From positions 1 to 32,271 of the forward strand of contig JACSRI010000152.1 of assembly GCA_014879845.1 (NCBI GenBank): a stretch of DNA of 32,271 nt. Direction: 5' to 3'. The stretch is from Opitutaceae bacterium (GTDB taxonomy: Bacteria > Verrucomicrobiota > Verrucomicrobiia > Opitutales > Opitutaceae). Under the pieces are notes generated by a model. It was given only the letters and a program-made list of their open reading frames with translations, did not search any database and was not told where the DNA came from. The position numbers were made by a program, and so were the translations under genes. Of this stretch, positions 8,642-16,801 are shown one piece after another; position 1 is the first letter of the stretch; every line of letters begins with the position of its first letter.

Positions 8642-8689
8642 GCCACCGTCAACCGCCGCCCCGCCCCGACCGAACCCGCGCCGTCCGGC

Positions 8690-9484
8690 TCATTTCGCCG
8701 CACCGAGCCGGTCGATCACGCGCAGCAGTCCGTCGAGGATGGTGAGTGGATGCGGCGGGCAGCCCGGGATGTAGAGATCGATCGGGATGACCTCGTCGGC
8801 CCCGTGGTGCACCTCGGGATGGTCGACGAACGGGCCGCCCGCGATGGCGCACGCGCCGACGGCGATCGCGATCTTCGGACCGGGCACCGCCTCCCAGGTC
8901 TTCTTCAGCGCAAGCTCCATGTTGCGCGAGACGGGGCCCGTGATGAGCACGCCGTCGGCGTGGCGAGGTGAAGCCACGAACTGGATACCAAAGCGTCCGA
9001 GATCCCAGCCGATCGTGCCCAGCACGTTGGTGTCGGCCTCGCAGGCGTTGCATCCGCCGGCGCTGACCTGGCGCAGGCGCAGCGAACGTCCGAGAAGCCG
9101 GCGCAGCTTTTCGTCGAGCGCGGCGGCGAGGCGGAGCTGCTCGCGCCCCGGCCCGCCCAGCACGAGATCGCCCCGGGTGCGCACGGCCATGCGATGGTCA
9201 CCCGTCTTCGTCACGGCCTGCGTCGGGCACACGTCCACGCACGCGGAGCAGAAGAGACACCGCCCGAGGTCGAGCGCCGTGGCGCCCGCCCCGCCAGCCG
9301 GTCGCGTGATCGCCGTCGTCGGGCACACCGGTACGCACGCGGTGCATCCGCTCGCACATCTCGCCGCGTCGAGCCGCAGCGCGCCGCCATGGCGATCGGG
9401 CAGCGCCGGCGCCGGCCCGTCCGGATACGCCATGGTCTCGCAGCCGCGTTTCAGTCGATGGAGCAGAGTGTCGAGGACGAACAT
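8690..9484 (-). CDS. Ferredoxin-HyfI (NuoB-type) fusion subunit of the Ehr complex
   Basis: A 264-residue electron-transfer subunit of the soluble arm. Residues 38-92 form a 2x[4Fe-4S] ferredoxin domain: Cys43, 47, 50, 54 (C-x3-C-x2-C-x3-C) and Cys76, 79, 82, 86 (C-x2-C-x2-C-x3-C). Residues 135-260 are the HycG/HyfI/NuoB domain with the four ligands of the proximal cluster: Cys145 and Cys148 in GGCNACE, Cys212 in GACAIAGG and Cys242 in PGCPPHP. All twelve cysteines are present, so the electron wire appears intact. In E. coli hyf these are two proteins (HyfH and HyfI); here they are fused. It is the last gene of the operon, separated from the large subunit by a 137-base gap holding an inverted repeat. 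Confidence 0.88.
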   Translation of the reverse strand: MFVLDTLLHRLKRGCETMAYPDGPAPALPDRHGGALRLDAARCASGCTACVPVCPTTAITRPAGGAGATALDLGRCLFCSACVDVCPTQAVTKTGDHRMAVRTRGDLVLGGPGREQLRLAAALDEKLRRLLGRSLRLRQVSAGGCNACEADTNVLGTIGWDLGRFGIQFVASPRHADGVLITGPVSRNMELALKKTWEAVPGPKIAIAVGACAIAGGPFVDHPEVHHGADEVIPIDLYIPGCPPHPLTILDGLLRVIDRLGAAK

Positions 9485-9488
9485 GGCA

Positions 9489-9615
9489 TTACGAAGTGCG
9501 AAGCGTGGAATGCGGATTTCGGACGGATCGGAGTGAGACTCGCGCGAATACGGATCGCGCCGCGGCGTTCACGTGCAACGCCAGCGTCACTCCGCAGTCC
9601 GCAATCCGCGCTCCG
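9489..9615. repeat. Imperfect inverted-repeat element between the large- and small-subunit genes
   Basis: The left arm (about 9489-9536, containing GCGTGGAATGCGGATTTCGG) and the right arm (about 9582-9615, containing TCCGCAATCCGCGCTCCGCA) are related inverted copies. Reverse-complemented, the right arm reads CTGCGGAGCGCGGATTGCGG and then CGGAGTGAC, matching the left arm with gaps. It fills nearly the whole 137-base gap. Read on the minus strand it would fold into a long hairpin between two subunit genes of one complex. I see no coding potential. Confidence 0.7.
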
Positions 9616-9621
9616 CAGTAT

Positions 9622-11112
9622 TCAAAGGTCATGGCCGCAGTACGAGAGGTTGAAGCTCTTGTTGCAGAGCGGGAAATCCGAGATGGCCGTGCCGCGCAAC
9701 GCGAGGGCGAGGCCGGTCCAGTTATGGAAGGACGGATCGGTGACCTTGTAGCTGGCGAAACGTCCGTTCGCGTCGGTCAGGGCCACGTGACAGACCTCGC
9801 CGCGCCAGCCCTCGGTCAGGGCGACGGCAATCGAACCGGGCGCGGGCGGTGCGATTTCGTCGAGCACCCCACCCTCCGGCGCTGAGCCGAGTTGCTCGCG
9901 GATGAACTGCCCCGAGCGTTGGATCTCGAGGTCGCGCACGCGCGCACGCGCGAAGACGTCGCCGCCCGGCCACACCGCCACCGGTGCCTGGGCAAACCGG
10001 TGCCAACCGGCCGGGTGGTCGTAACGCACGTCGCGCACGAGGCCGCAGGCGCGCGCTGCCGGGCCCACGAGGCCCACCTCGGCGGCCTGAGTCGCGTGCA
10101 CGGTGCCCGTATTCTCAAAGCGGGCACGTACCGAGGCCGCGTCCCAGAGCCACTCCGTCGCCCTCGTGACCTCGCCCATCGCGGCCTCGAGCCGCTCTCC
10201 GAGTTTCGCGAGGCGGTCGGCGTCCAGATCGTGCCGCACGCCGCCCGGCCGCACGAGGGCGCGTCCGAAGCGGTTGCCGCAGACCAGCGCCGTGATGTTG
10301 AGGAAGTCGCCGCGGACCTTGCCGCAGGCGGCCGAGGTCGGCAGGAACGCGACATCGTTGGCCAACGCGCCCATGTCGCCGGTGTGGTTCGCGAGGCGCT
10401 CCAGCTCCAGCGCGACGGCGCGCAGCCACTGCGCGCGCAGCGGCGCCTCCGTTCCCGCGAGCGCCTCGAGGATCGAGGCATACGCCGTGGTGTGGGCGAT
10501 CGTGGTGTCCCCGGCGATCGTCTCCATCTGCGCGACCGTCGCGCGATGCGGGCCGGCCGCGAGCGCGCGCTCGATGCCGCGATGCTGGTAGCCGAGCGCG
10601 ATTTCCAGATGCAGCACCTCCTCGCCCGCGCACTGGAAACGGAAGTGCCCCGGCTCGATGATGCCGGCGTGCACGGGACCGACCGCGACCTCGTGCACTT
10701 CGCGCCCGTCGACGCGGAAGAACTCGCCGTTGGCCGGGGCGTCGCCCTCCGGGCGGCTGCGCCGCACGGGCTTGAGCCAGGGGTGTCCCTCAGGCGTGAC
10801 GCCGTGCTGCTCCCGGACCTCGCGCTCGAAGAGGTGGGCCTGCGCGTGCGTGACAGTGAGCGACGGATACGCTCCGCTGAAGGGTTCGGAGCGCGCCACG
10901 GCCAGCGTGTTGTCGGCGTCGAAGGCCAGCACGGCGACGAGGCGGACGGCTCCCGCCGGAGCCGGCGTGCCGAACCACGAGCACAGCCGCGCGCCGCGGT
11001 CGAGTTCGCCCGCCGTTCGGCGCACCAGATCCGCCACGGGCAGTTCGGTCACCTCCGCGAGGGGCAGGCACGAGGTGTTGGCCAGGAGCGTGAATGGCGT
11101 CGTGGAACTCAT
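9622..11112 (-). CDS. HyfG/HycE-like large subunit lacking [NiFe] ligands (Ehr-type)
   Basis: A 496-residue protein joining a NuoC-like N-terminal domain (about 20-135, with FEREVREQHGVTPEGHPWLKP) to a NuoD/HycE-like domain (about 140-496, with IIEPGHFRFQ, LHLEIALGYQHRGIERAL and RAQWLRAVALELERLANHTGDMG). In hydrogenases two CxxC pairs hold the [NiFe] site. The first (RVCGIC) is here TIAGDT, with Ala200 and Thr203 in place of the cysteines. The last (DPCxxC) is replaced by a tail ending LCNKSFNLSYCGHDL, where Cys483 and Cys492 are nine apart and not a CxxC. So hydrogen chemistry at a NiFe centre is not expected. The protein resembles complex I and Ehr large subunits; its electron partner is unknown. 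The ATG overlaps the hyfF stop (ATGA). Confidence 0.88.
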   Translation of the reverse strand: MSSTTPFTLLANTSCLPLAEVTELPVADLVRRTAGELDRGARLCSWFGTPAPAGAVRLVAVLAFDADNTLAVARSEPFSGAYPSLTVTHAQAHLFEREVREQHGVTPEGHPWLKPVRRSRPEGDAPANGEFFRVDGREVHEVAVGPVHAGIIEPGHFRFQCAGEEVLHLEIALGYQHRGIERALAAGPHRATVAQMETIAGDTTIAHTTAYASILEALAGTEAPLRAQWLRAVALELERLANHTGDMGALANDVAFLPTSAACGKVRGDFLNITALVCGNRFGRALVRPGGVRHDLDADRLAKLGERLEAAMGEVTRATEWLWDAASVRARFENTGTVHATQAAEVGLVGPAARACGLVRDVRYDHPAGWHRFAQAPVAVWPGGDVFARARVRDLEIQRSGQFIREQLGSAPEGGVLDEIAPPAPGSIAVALTEGWRGEVCHVALTDANGRFASYKVTDPSFHNWTGLALALRGTAISDFPLCNKSFNLSYCGHDL

Positions 11113-12551
11113 GGGACCGGGAAGAGTTGGATCACCGCCGCGTCCCAAGCCTCGATCAGGACCGAGGGCGTGGCGAGACCGAGCAAGAGCGAGAAGCCGA
11201 GCAGCGCAACCGCCGGCAGGATCACGCCCATCGTCTCCGGAAAGCGCTCGCGGACCTTGCGCGCCGCGGTGCGCGGCCGGCCGTCGACGATGCCGAAGAC
11301 CACGCGCGTGAGCCCGAAGAAAACGAAGAGCAAGCTGCCGAGAAACACCGCGGCCGCGATGCCGTTGCCCGTCGCGAAGGCCGCGCGCAGGATCCGCAGT
11401 TCGCTGAAGAACGGCCCGAAGGGCGGACACGCCGTGACGGCGAACATCCCCGTGACAAAGATCGCGGCCGAGCGCGGCGTGATCGCCGCCATGCCGCCCA
11501 CCTCGTCCATCGTGCGCGCGCCGGCCGCGCGCCGGATGTTGCCCGCGCTGAGGAAGAGCGCGCCCTTGGTCAGGCTGTTGTTCCACACGTGGAAGAGTGC
11601 CGCCCACACGCCCGCGCCGCCGAGCGCGGCGCCGATGGCGAGGATGCCCATGTGCTCCACGCTCGAGTAGGCCAGCATGCGCTTGAAGTCGCGTGTCCCG
11701 AGGAGAAAGAGTGCCGCCACGACCATGGAAAACAGGCCGATCACGAGCAGCGTGCGATCGACGACCGGGCCGACCCCCGCCGCCGCCACCACGGCTCGGA
11801 TACGCAGGAGCGCGACAAACGCCACCGTGGTGACGCCGCCCGCGAGCACCGCGCCGACGATGGCCGGCGCCTCGCCGTAGGCGTCGGGTTTCCACGTATG
11901 CATGGGCGCGAGGCCCATCTTCGTGCCGTAGCCGGCGAGCAGCAGCACCCAGGCCGCGAGCACCCACGGCCGCGAAAGCCCCGCGCCCTGGGCGGCGAGT
12001 GCATGGAAGGTGAGATCGCCGGACCCGCCGCCATGAATCGATGCGTATCCAAGACAGAACGACCCCAGCAGCGAGAGCGCGATGCCCGTGCCGCCGACCA
12101 GCAGGTATTTCCAGGTCGCCTCATAGGCGCGCGGCGTACCGTTGAAGTGCAGGAGCGGCACGGCCGCGAGTGTCACGCCCTCGACCGCGATCCAGAGCAG
12201 GCCGAGGTGACGCGCCATGTGCCCGGCGCTGAGCAGCCCGAGCACGGCGAGCAGACAGGCGACGAAGATGCGGTTCGGCCGCTCCGTGCGCAGCCGAAGG
12301 TAGTTCAGGCCGTAGACTGCGCAGCAGAGAAAGAGGATCGAGACGGCCGGCAGCATCGCCCGCGCGAGTGGATCGAAGCCAAGCCACGCCGCGTCGGACA
12401 CCGCGGGAGGCGCGATCAGCATCCACACGCTCAGCACGACGTGCGCCGCGCCTGTGATCGGCAACAACCACGGCCGTGTGCGGTCGCCGGGCCACAACGC
12501 CGCGAGCGCCGCCGCAGCCATCGGCACGATGATGAGGAGATACGCGTTCAT
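11109..12551 (-). CDS. HyfF-like antiporter subunit (NuoM/N family)
   Basis: A 480-residue, about 14-helix proton- or sodium-translocating subunit of the membrane arm. Antiporter key residues are present: Glu124 in LLWIAVEGVTLAA, Lys148 in ATWKYLLVGG, Lys211 in LLAGYGTKMGLAPMHTWKPDAYGEAPA (with His218), the LAYSSVEHMGI helix, and HVWNNSLTKGALFLSAGN with a further Lys. The motif TKMGLAPMHTWKPDAYGEAP is characteristic of HyfF. The length is a little below E. coli HyfF (about 526). The start ATG and the end each overlap a neighbour by 4 bases, so it is translated from one polycistron with hyfE and the large subunit. Confidence 0.9.
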   Translation of the reverse strand: MNAYLLIIVPMAAAALAALWPGDRTRPWLLPITGAAHVVLSVWMLIAPPAVSDAAWLGFDPLARAMLPAVSILFLCCAVYGLNYLRLRTERPNRIFVACLLAVLGLLSAGHMARHLGLLWIAVEGVTLAAVPLLHFNGTPRAYEATWKYLLVGGTGIALSLLGSFCLGYASIHGGGSGDLTFHALAAQGAGLSRPWVLAAWVLLLAGYGTKMGLAPMHTWKPDAYGEAPAIVGAVLAGGVTTVAFVALLRIRAVVAAAGVGPVVDRTLLVIGLFSMVVAALFLLGTRDFKRMLAYSSVEHMGILAIGAALGGAGVWAALFHVWNNSLTKGALFLSAGNIRRAAGARTMDEVGGMAAITPRSAAIFVTGMFAVTACPPFGPFFSELRILRAAFATGNGIAAAVFLGSLLFVFFGLTRVVFGIVDGRPRTAARKVRERFPETMGVILPAVALLGFSLLLGLATPSVLIEAWDAAVIQLFPVP

Positions 12552-13186
12552 TCGCGAAGGACCGTGAGTTTGCGGGTGTCGAGCGTGTCGAAGGCGCGCT
12601 GGATGCGGTCGACGATGATGCCGATGACGAACACGCCCACGGTGAGGTCGAGGAGGATGCCCGCCTCCACCAGCAGCGGCGTGGCGTGGATGAGGAGCAG
12701 GCCGAACAGGAAGATGCCGTTCTCGAGGATGAGGTAGCCGCAGACCTGCGAGATCGCCTTGGTGCGGCCGATGAGAAGCACAAAGCCCGTCAGCACCGAC
12801 GCGAGCGAGCCCGGCACGAGCAGCGTGCCCGCATGTTCAGGCAACAGCGGCAACGCCTGCGCCAGGGCCACCGCGGCGATCGTGCCGCCGGCCCCGAGCA
12901 GCAGCGAGGGCACGAAGCCGATGAACGGGTCGATCTCGCGCTCGATGTTGGCCGCGCGCATGGCCCGGCGCAGGAGCGTGGGGATGACCAGACCCTTGCC
13001 CGCGACCGTCGCGATGGCGACGAGCGTCACGCGCCAGTCCATCGCGTGCATCAGCACGGGCATGACACCGAGCACCGCGCCCTGCAGCGCGACCGCGCGG
13101 ATGAGGCCCGGCAGGCGGCTGCTCCCCAGCGCGACGAGGTTGAGGCCCATGGCAAGGCCGACCAGCACGTTGAGCGTCGCGGTCAT
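12548..13186 (-). CDS. HyfE-like membrane subunit (NuoK-related)
   Basis: A 212-residue, six-helix membrane protein matching hydrogenase-4 component E (about 216 residues in E. coli). The C-terminal half carries the NuoK-like helices ISQVCGYLILENGIFLFGLLL (with Glu155) and LLVEAGILLDLTVGVFVIGII (with Glu174); these glutamates line the proton path in complex I. The start chosen is the ATG at 13186, which overlaps the hyfC stop as ATGA. The open frame runs further upstream but only as a shadow of hyfC. Confidence 0.88.
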   Translation of the reverse strand: MTATLNVLVGLAMGLNLVALGSSRLPGLIRAVALQGAVLGVMPVLMHAMDWRVTLVAIATVAGKGLVIPTLLRRAMRAANIEREIDPFIGFVPSLLLGAGGTIAAVALAQALPLLPEHAGTLLVPGSLASVLTGFVLLIGRTKAISQVCGYLILENGIFLFGLLLIHATPLLVEAGILLDLTVGVFVIGIIVDRIQRAFDTLDTRKLTVLRE

Positions 13187-14091
13187 GCCGCACCGCCCTT
13201 CCAAGCCATCAACAGAGCGAAGAGGCACATGAGAAACGCCGTGGTGAGCAGAAGCGGCACCGAGCGGAAGGCGAAGCGGGCCAGCAGCGACTCGACCAGC
13301 CCGACGCCGATGGTCACGACGAACACACCCGCGGCGATGATCGCCAGCGCCACCGGTGCCGAGACTCCGCCGAGGGGCAGCACCGCCTCGACCAGCAGGA
13401 GCGAGAAGAGCAGGAGTTTCACCGCCGCGCCATGCAGGATGACGGCGAGCGGCGGCCCGCTGTGGTCCAGCGCCATGACCTCGTGGATCATCGTGAGCTC
13501 GAGATGTGTGTTGGGATCGTCGAACGGCACGCGGCAATTCTCCGCCAGCAGGACCGTGAACAACCCCGCCGCCAGCAACACCGCGCCAGCGCCCGGTGCC
13601 GGCGCGAGCATCGCCGAGAGCGATACGCTGCCGGTCTGCACGCTGAGCGAAAGCACCGCCGCGATGATCGCCGCCTCCGCGATCACGGCGTAACTGACCT
13701 CACGCGCCACGCCCATGCCCTCAAAGGCCGACCCGGTCTCCATCGCGGCCCACGTCGTGCCGAAGCGGGCCAGGGCCAGCAGGTAGATCATGAGCAGCAC
13801 GTCACCGCGAAACGCAAACGGCGCCTCAGCCGGCCCGAGCGGCAGCAGCACGATCGCCGCCACCACGGCGACCCACGCGACCGCCGGCCCGGCGATGAAT
13901 CCCGGCGACGCGAGCGTGCTCATCACCACGCCCTTCCGCCACAGCCGGGCGAGATCGTAGTAGAGCTGCAGCACCGGAGGGCCGCGCCGGCCGCCGACCC
14001 AGGCTTTCACTTTGTTGATGATGCCCGGAAGCAACGGCGCGAGGCCGAGCAGCACGACGAGCCGGAGTGGGACTTCGAGGTAGGGTGTCAT
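13183..14091 (-). CDS. HyfC-like membrane subunit (NuoH family)
   Basis: A 302-residue, eight-helix protein that links the soluble arm to the antiporter subunits. NuoH/HyfC signatures are PGIINKVKAWVGGRRGPPVLQLYYDLARLWRKG (22-54), METGSAFEGMGVAREVSYAV (117-136) and LLAENCRVPFDDPNTHLELTMIHEVM (181-206). These contain the conserved Glu and Arg residues at the junction with the large and small subunits. E. coli HyfC is of similar length. Both ends overlap neighbours by four bases. Confidence 0.92.
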   Translation of the reverse strand: MTPYLEVPLRLVVLLGLAPLLPGIINKVKAWVGGRRGPPVLQLYYDLARLWRKGVVMSTLASPGFIAGPAVAWVAVVAAIVLLPLGPAEAPFAFRGDVLLMIYLLALARFGTTWAAMETGSAFEGMGVAREVSYAVIAEAAIIAAVLSLSVQTGSVSLSAMLAPAPGAGAVLLAAGLFTVLLAENCRVPFDDPNTHLELTMIHEVMALDHSGPPLAVILHGAAVKLLLFSLLLVEAVLPLGGVSAPVALAIIAAGVFVVTIGVGLVESLLARFAFRSVPLLLTTAFLMCLFALLMAWKGGAA

Positions 14092-16043
14092 TGGCTGCCT
14101 CCCAGCAGGACCATGAGTGCGAGCACGGCGATGCCCGCGACCAGATAGACGATATAGGACTGCAACCGCCCGTGTTGCAGCCGCCGCACGGCGGTCGAGA
14201 CGTGGAGCACGCCCGTGCTCGCCGGACGCAGGACGCGATCGAGCATGGTCTCCGGGTGCCTGTCCACCAGCACGGCGCCGTCCGGCAGCGGTCCGCGCGG
14301 ACGCCGCAGGCGTCGCTCAGGCCGGAGTATCCAGCGAAACCAACGCGCCGCCAGGTCGCCGAACGAGCCGCTCGTGTATTGCATGCGCGCACCCGGCGTC
14401 GCGTACCCACAATCCCAGGTCACCGACCGGTTCAGGCCGTTGCGCCGGACGTGCGCGAAGACGAGGACCACGCCGACCGCAAGCGCCATAGCCACCGCGA
14501 GGGACGCCGTCCCGAGCGGCACGAGTGGCGCCCCTGGGTCGACCCCGCCCCAGGCCGGATGCCATGCCGCGGTCGCCCGGAGAAGGATCGGTCGCAGCAG
14601 CTGCGGCGCGAGGCCGAGTCCGAGGCAGATCGCGGCCAGGCCGCACATCGCCCCGCGCATGAGTACACCGCATTCGTGCGCGTGCGCGGGGCGCCTCGTG
14701 CGGGCCGCGCCCATGAAGACAATCGTCCCCGCCTTGATGAACGTCGCCAGCGCCAGCGCCCCGGCCACGCCGAGCACGATCGCCGCCGGCACGGCCACCG
14801 CAGCCGCCGGGCCCTGTGTCGTCACCGCATCGAAGAGTCCGAGATAGATCAGCCACTCGCTGACAAAGCCGTTGAGCGGCGGCAGCGCCGCCACCGCCAC
14901 GGACCCGAGCGCAAACGCACCCGCGGTCCACGGCATCGCGCGCCAGAGCCCGCCGAGGCGGCTCATCTCACGCGTGCCCGTCGCGTGCAGGACCGAGCCG
15001 GCGGAGAAGAAGAGCAGCGCCTTGAACGCGCCGTGATTCCAGACATGCAGCAGCGCGCCCGCGAGCGCGAGCCGCCCCCACTGCAGCCCGTTCCCACCGT
15101 GCGCCGCACCAAGCATCGCCGCGCCCAGGCCGATCAGGATCACGCCGATGTTCTCCACCGAGCAGTAGGCGAGCAGCCGCTTGAGGTCGTCCTGCGCGAG
15201 CGCGAAGGCGATGCCGAGCACCGCGCTCACCATGCCCGCCACGATGACAACCCACCCCGCGGCCGCCGGCACGGGTAGCCAGCCGGAAAACCGCACGAGC
15301 CCGTAGACGCCCATCTTGATCGCGACGCCGGAGAGGATCGCCGAGACGTGGCTCGGCGCATTCGCGTGCGCGGACGGCAGCCAGACATGCAGCGGAAAGA
15401 GTCCCGCCTTCACCCCGAAGCCCGCGAGCACGAGCCAGAAGAGCGGCGCGAGTTCCACGTGCTCGCGCATCGGACCGAGTTCCCAGCTGCCGACGCTGTG
15501 CGCGAGCAGCGCGAAGAACGCGAAGAGGCACACCGTGCCCGCGTGCGAGGCTGCCAGATACAGCCACCCCGCACGCCGCACGGCCTTCATCCTCCCGTCG
15601 AGGGTGACGAGGAAAAACGCGCAGACCGTGAACGCCTCCCAGCCGAGGAGAAAATGCAGGCCGTTGGCGGAGAGCAGGACCCAGCCCATGCTGGCCATCA
15701 GTCCACTCCACCACCTCCGACCGCGGCCGGCGGAGCGCCGTTGCTCGCGATCCGACCAATACTCCCGCGAGTAGACGGCGCCCGCGCCGCCGACGACGCT
15801 CATCAGCGCCAGGAAGACCGCGCTCACGCCGTCGAGGCGGAGGTGGATCACCTCGCCGCCGACGGGGAGCGCGCTGCGCCACACCCAGTCCGCGCCACCC
15901 GCGAGCAGCACCAGCGCGGCGCCGAGTCCGCCTGTGGCAGCCATCAGCGTCAACGCCAGCCACACGCGCGGCCAGCGGCGTCCGCCGACGATGCCGCCCG
16001 CGAGCCCGAGCGCGGCCAGCGCGATGCAGGGACCGACGATCAT
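14088..16043 (-). CDS. HyfB-like antiporter subunit, second copy
   Basis: A 651-residue NuoL-like antiporter with about 16 helices. Ion-path residues are Glu136 in FLLGWEAFTVCAFF, Lys212 and His219 in GFGVKAGLFPLHVWLPSAHANAPSHVSAILSG, the Lys of QDDLKRLLAYCSVENIGV, and HVWNHGAFKALLFFSAGS. The C-terminus has the HyfB signature TWDCGYATPGARMQYTSGSF and ends RLQHGRLQSYIVYLVAG. It is closely paralogous to the copy at 16802-18751: the two align without gaps over at least the first 230 residues and share Glu136 and Lys212 numbering. It overlaps the EIIA gene upstream (ATGA) and hyfC downstream (ATGA). Confidence 0.9.
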   Translation of the reverse strand: MIVGPCIALAALGLAGGIVGGRRWPRVWLALTLMAATGGLGAALVLLAGGADWVWRSALPVGGEVIHLRLDGVSAVFLALMSVVGGAGAVYSREYWSDREQRRSAGRGRRWWSGLMASMGWVLLSANGLHFLLGWEAFTVCAFFLVTLDGRMKAVRRAGWLYLAASHAGTVCLFAFFALLAHSVGSWELGPMREHVELAPLFWLVLAGFGVKAGLFPLHVWLPSAHANAPSHVSAILSGVAIKMGVYGLVRFSGWLPVPAAAGWVVIVAGMVSAVLGIAFALAQDDLKRLLAYCSVENIGVILIGLGAAMLGAAHGGNGLQWGRLALAGALLHVWNHGAFKALLFFSAGSVLHATGTREMSRLGGLWRAMPWTAGAFALGSVAVAALPPLNGFVSEWLIYLGLFDAVTTQGPAAAVAVPAAIVLGVAGALALATFIKAGTIVFMGAARTRRPAHAHECGVLMRGAMCGLAAICLGLGLAPQLLRPILLRATAAWHPAWGGVDPGAPLVPLGTASLAVAMALAVGVVLVFAHVRRNGLNRSVTWDCGYATPGARMQYTSGSFGDLAARWFRWILRPERRLRRPRGPLPDGAVLVDRHPETMLDRVLRPASTGVLHVSTAVRRLQHGRLQSYIVYLVAGIAVLALMVLLGGSQ

Positions 16044-16747
16044 GCCCGCGCCTCCGGGTTGCCGGCGCCGGACGCCGCCACATCGGCCGCGGCCACGGCA
16101 CCAAGGATCTCCTCATCGGCCGCACCGCGCACGAGCAGCTCGCGCAACGGCCCGCGCGTGAGCAGGCGGCTGAGCCGGCCGAGCAGGTCGAGATGCGCGC
16201 GCGGCGACGGCGCGATGAAGAAGATCAGGCGCTTCACCGCCTCGCCATCCGGCGGCGGCTCATCGAGCGGCAGCGCGTCGCGCAGGAGCACGAGCGCGAT
16301 CGTGCCAGCATCGCGCCCGAGCGCCACGCGCACCGCCGGGTGCGGCAGGGCGAAGCCGCCGCCGACCGGCGCCCAGGTGACTCCTCCCCGGGCGCGCAGC
16401 CTCTGCGAGAGCATCTGCCGGACCGGGGGCGTCACGCCGGGCAGCGAGCTCACGGCCTTGACGAACACGTCCGCGACCTCCGCGCCCGCCACGTCGCGCC
16501 AGATGCCGCCCGCGCGCAGCAGCGGCTCGAGCCGAGCGGTGCCGCTCAACGCCGGGGTTTCGGTGGCAAGGAAGCCGACTTTCGCGGCCAGTCCTCGGGC
16601 GGCGGCCCACTGCGTCACCTGCCCGCGATCGAAGAGGAGGCGACCGCGATCGACCGTGTGCGGCATTCCCTCGTTGTGGATCCAATCGTCCACGACCTTC
16701 TCGGATACACCAAACGACTCGGCGATCTGGATGAGGTTCAGATACAT
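16040..16747 (-). CDS. HTH-EIIA(Ntr-type) PTS protein inside the Ehr operon
   Basis: A 235-residue two-domain protein. Residues 1-50 look like an excisionase/MerR-type helix-turn-helix: MYLNLIQIAESFGVSEKVVDDWI, then a wing-like segment GMPHTVDRGRLLFDRGQVTQW. Residues about 75-222 match the PTS EIIA fructose/nitrogen (PtsN) domain: the phospho-His is in GGFALPHPAVRVAL (His136), followed by IALVLLRDALPLD, VKRLIFFIAPSPRAHLDLLGRLSRLL and an LRELLVRGAADEEIL end. EIIA(Ntr) proteins take phosphate from NPr and control transporters and regulators by docking. It lies between the two HyfB copies and is translationally coupled to the second. It may sense PTS state and adjust the pump or its expression; this is inference. 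Confidence 0.8.
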   Translation of the reverse strand: MYLNLIQIAESFGVSEKVVDDWIHNEGMPHTVDRGRLLFDRGQVTQWAAARGLAAKVGFLATETPALSGTARLEPLLRAGGIWRDVAGAEVADVFVKAVSSLPGVTPPVRQMLSQRLRARGGVTWAPVGGGFALPHPAVRVALGRDAGTIALVLLRDALPLDEPPPDGEAVKRLIFFIAPSPRAHLDLLGRLSRLLTRGPLRELLVRGAADEEILGAVAAADVAASGAGNPEARA

Positions 16748-16801
16748 GGTGCGCGCATCAGGCTGACGCAGGATGGGTGGCGGGGAAAGGGGGTTTCGCG
16801 G

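Noticed and set aside
9622-11112. A true [NiFe] hydrogenase catalytic subunit
   Set aside because: Both CxxC ligand pairs are absent.
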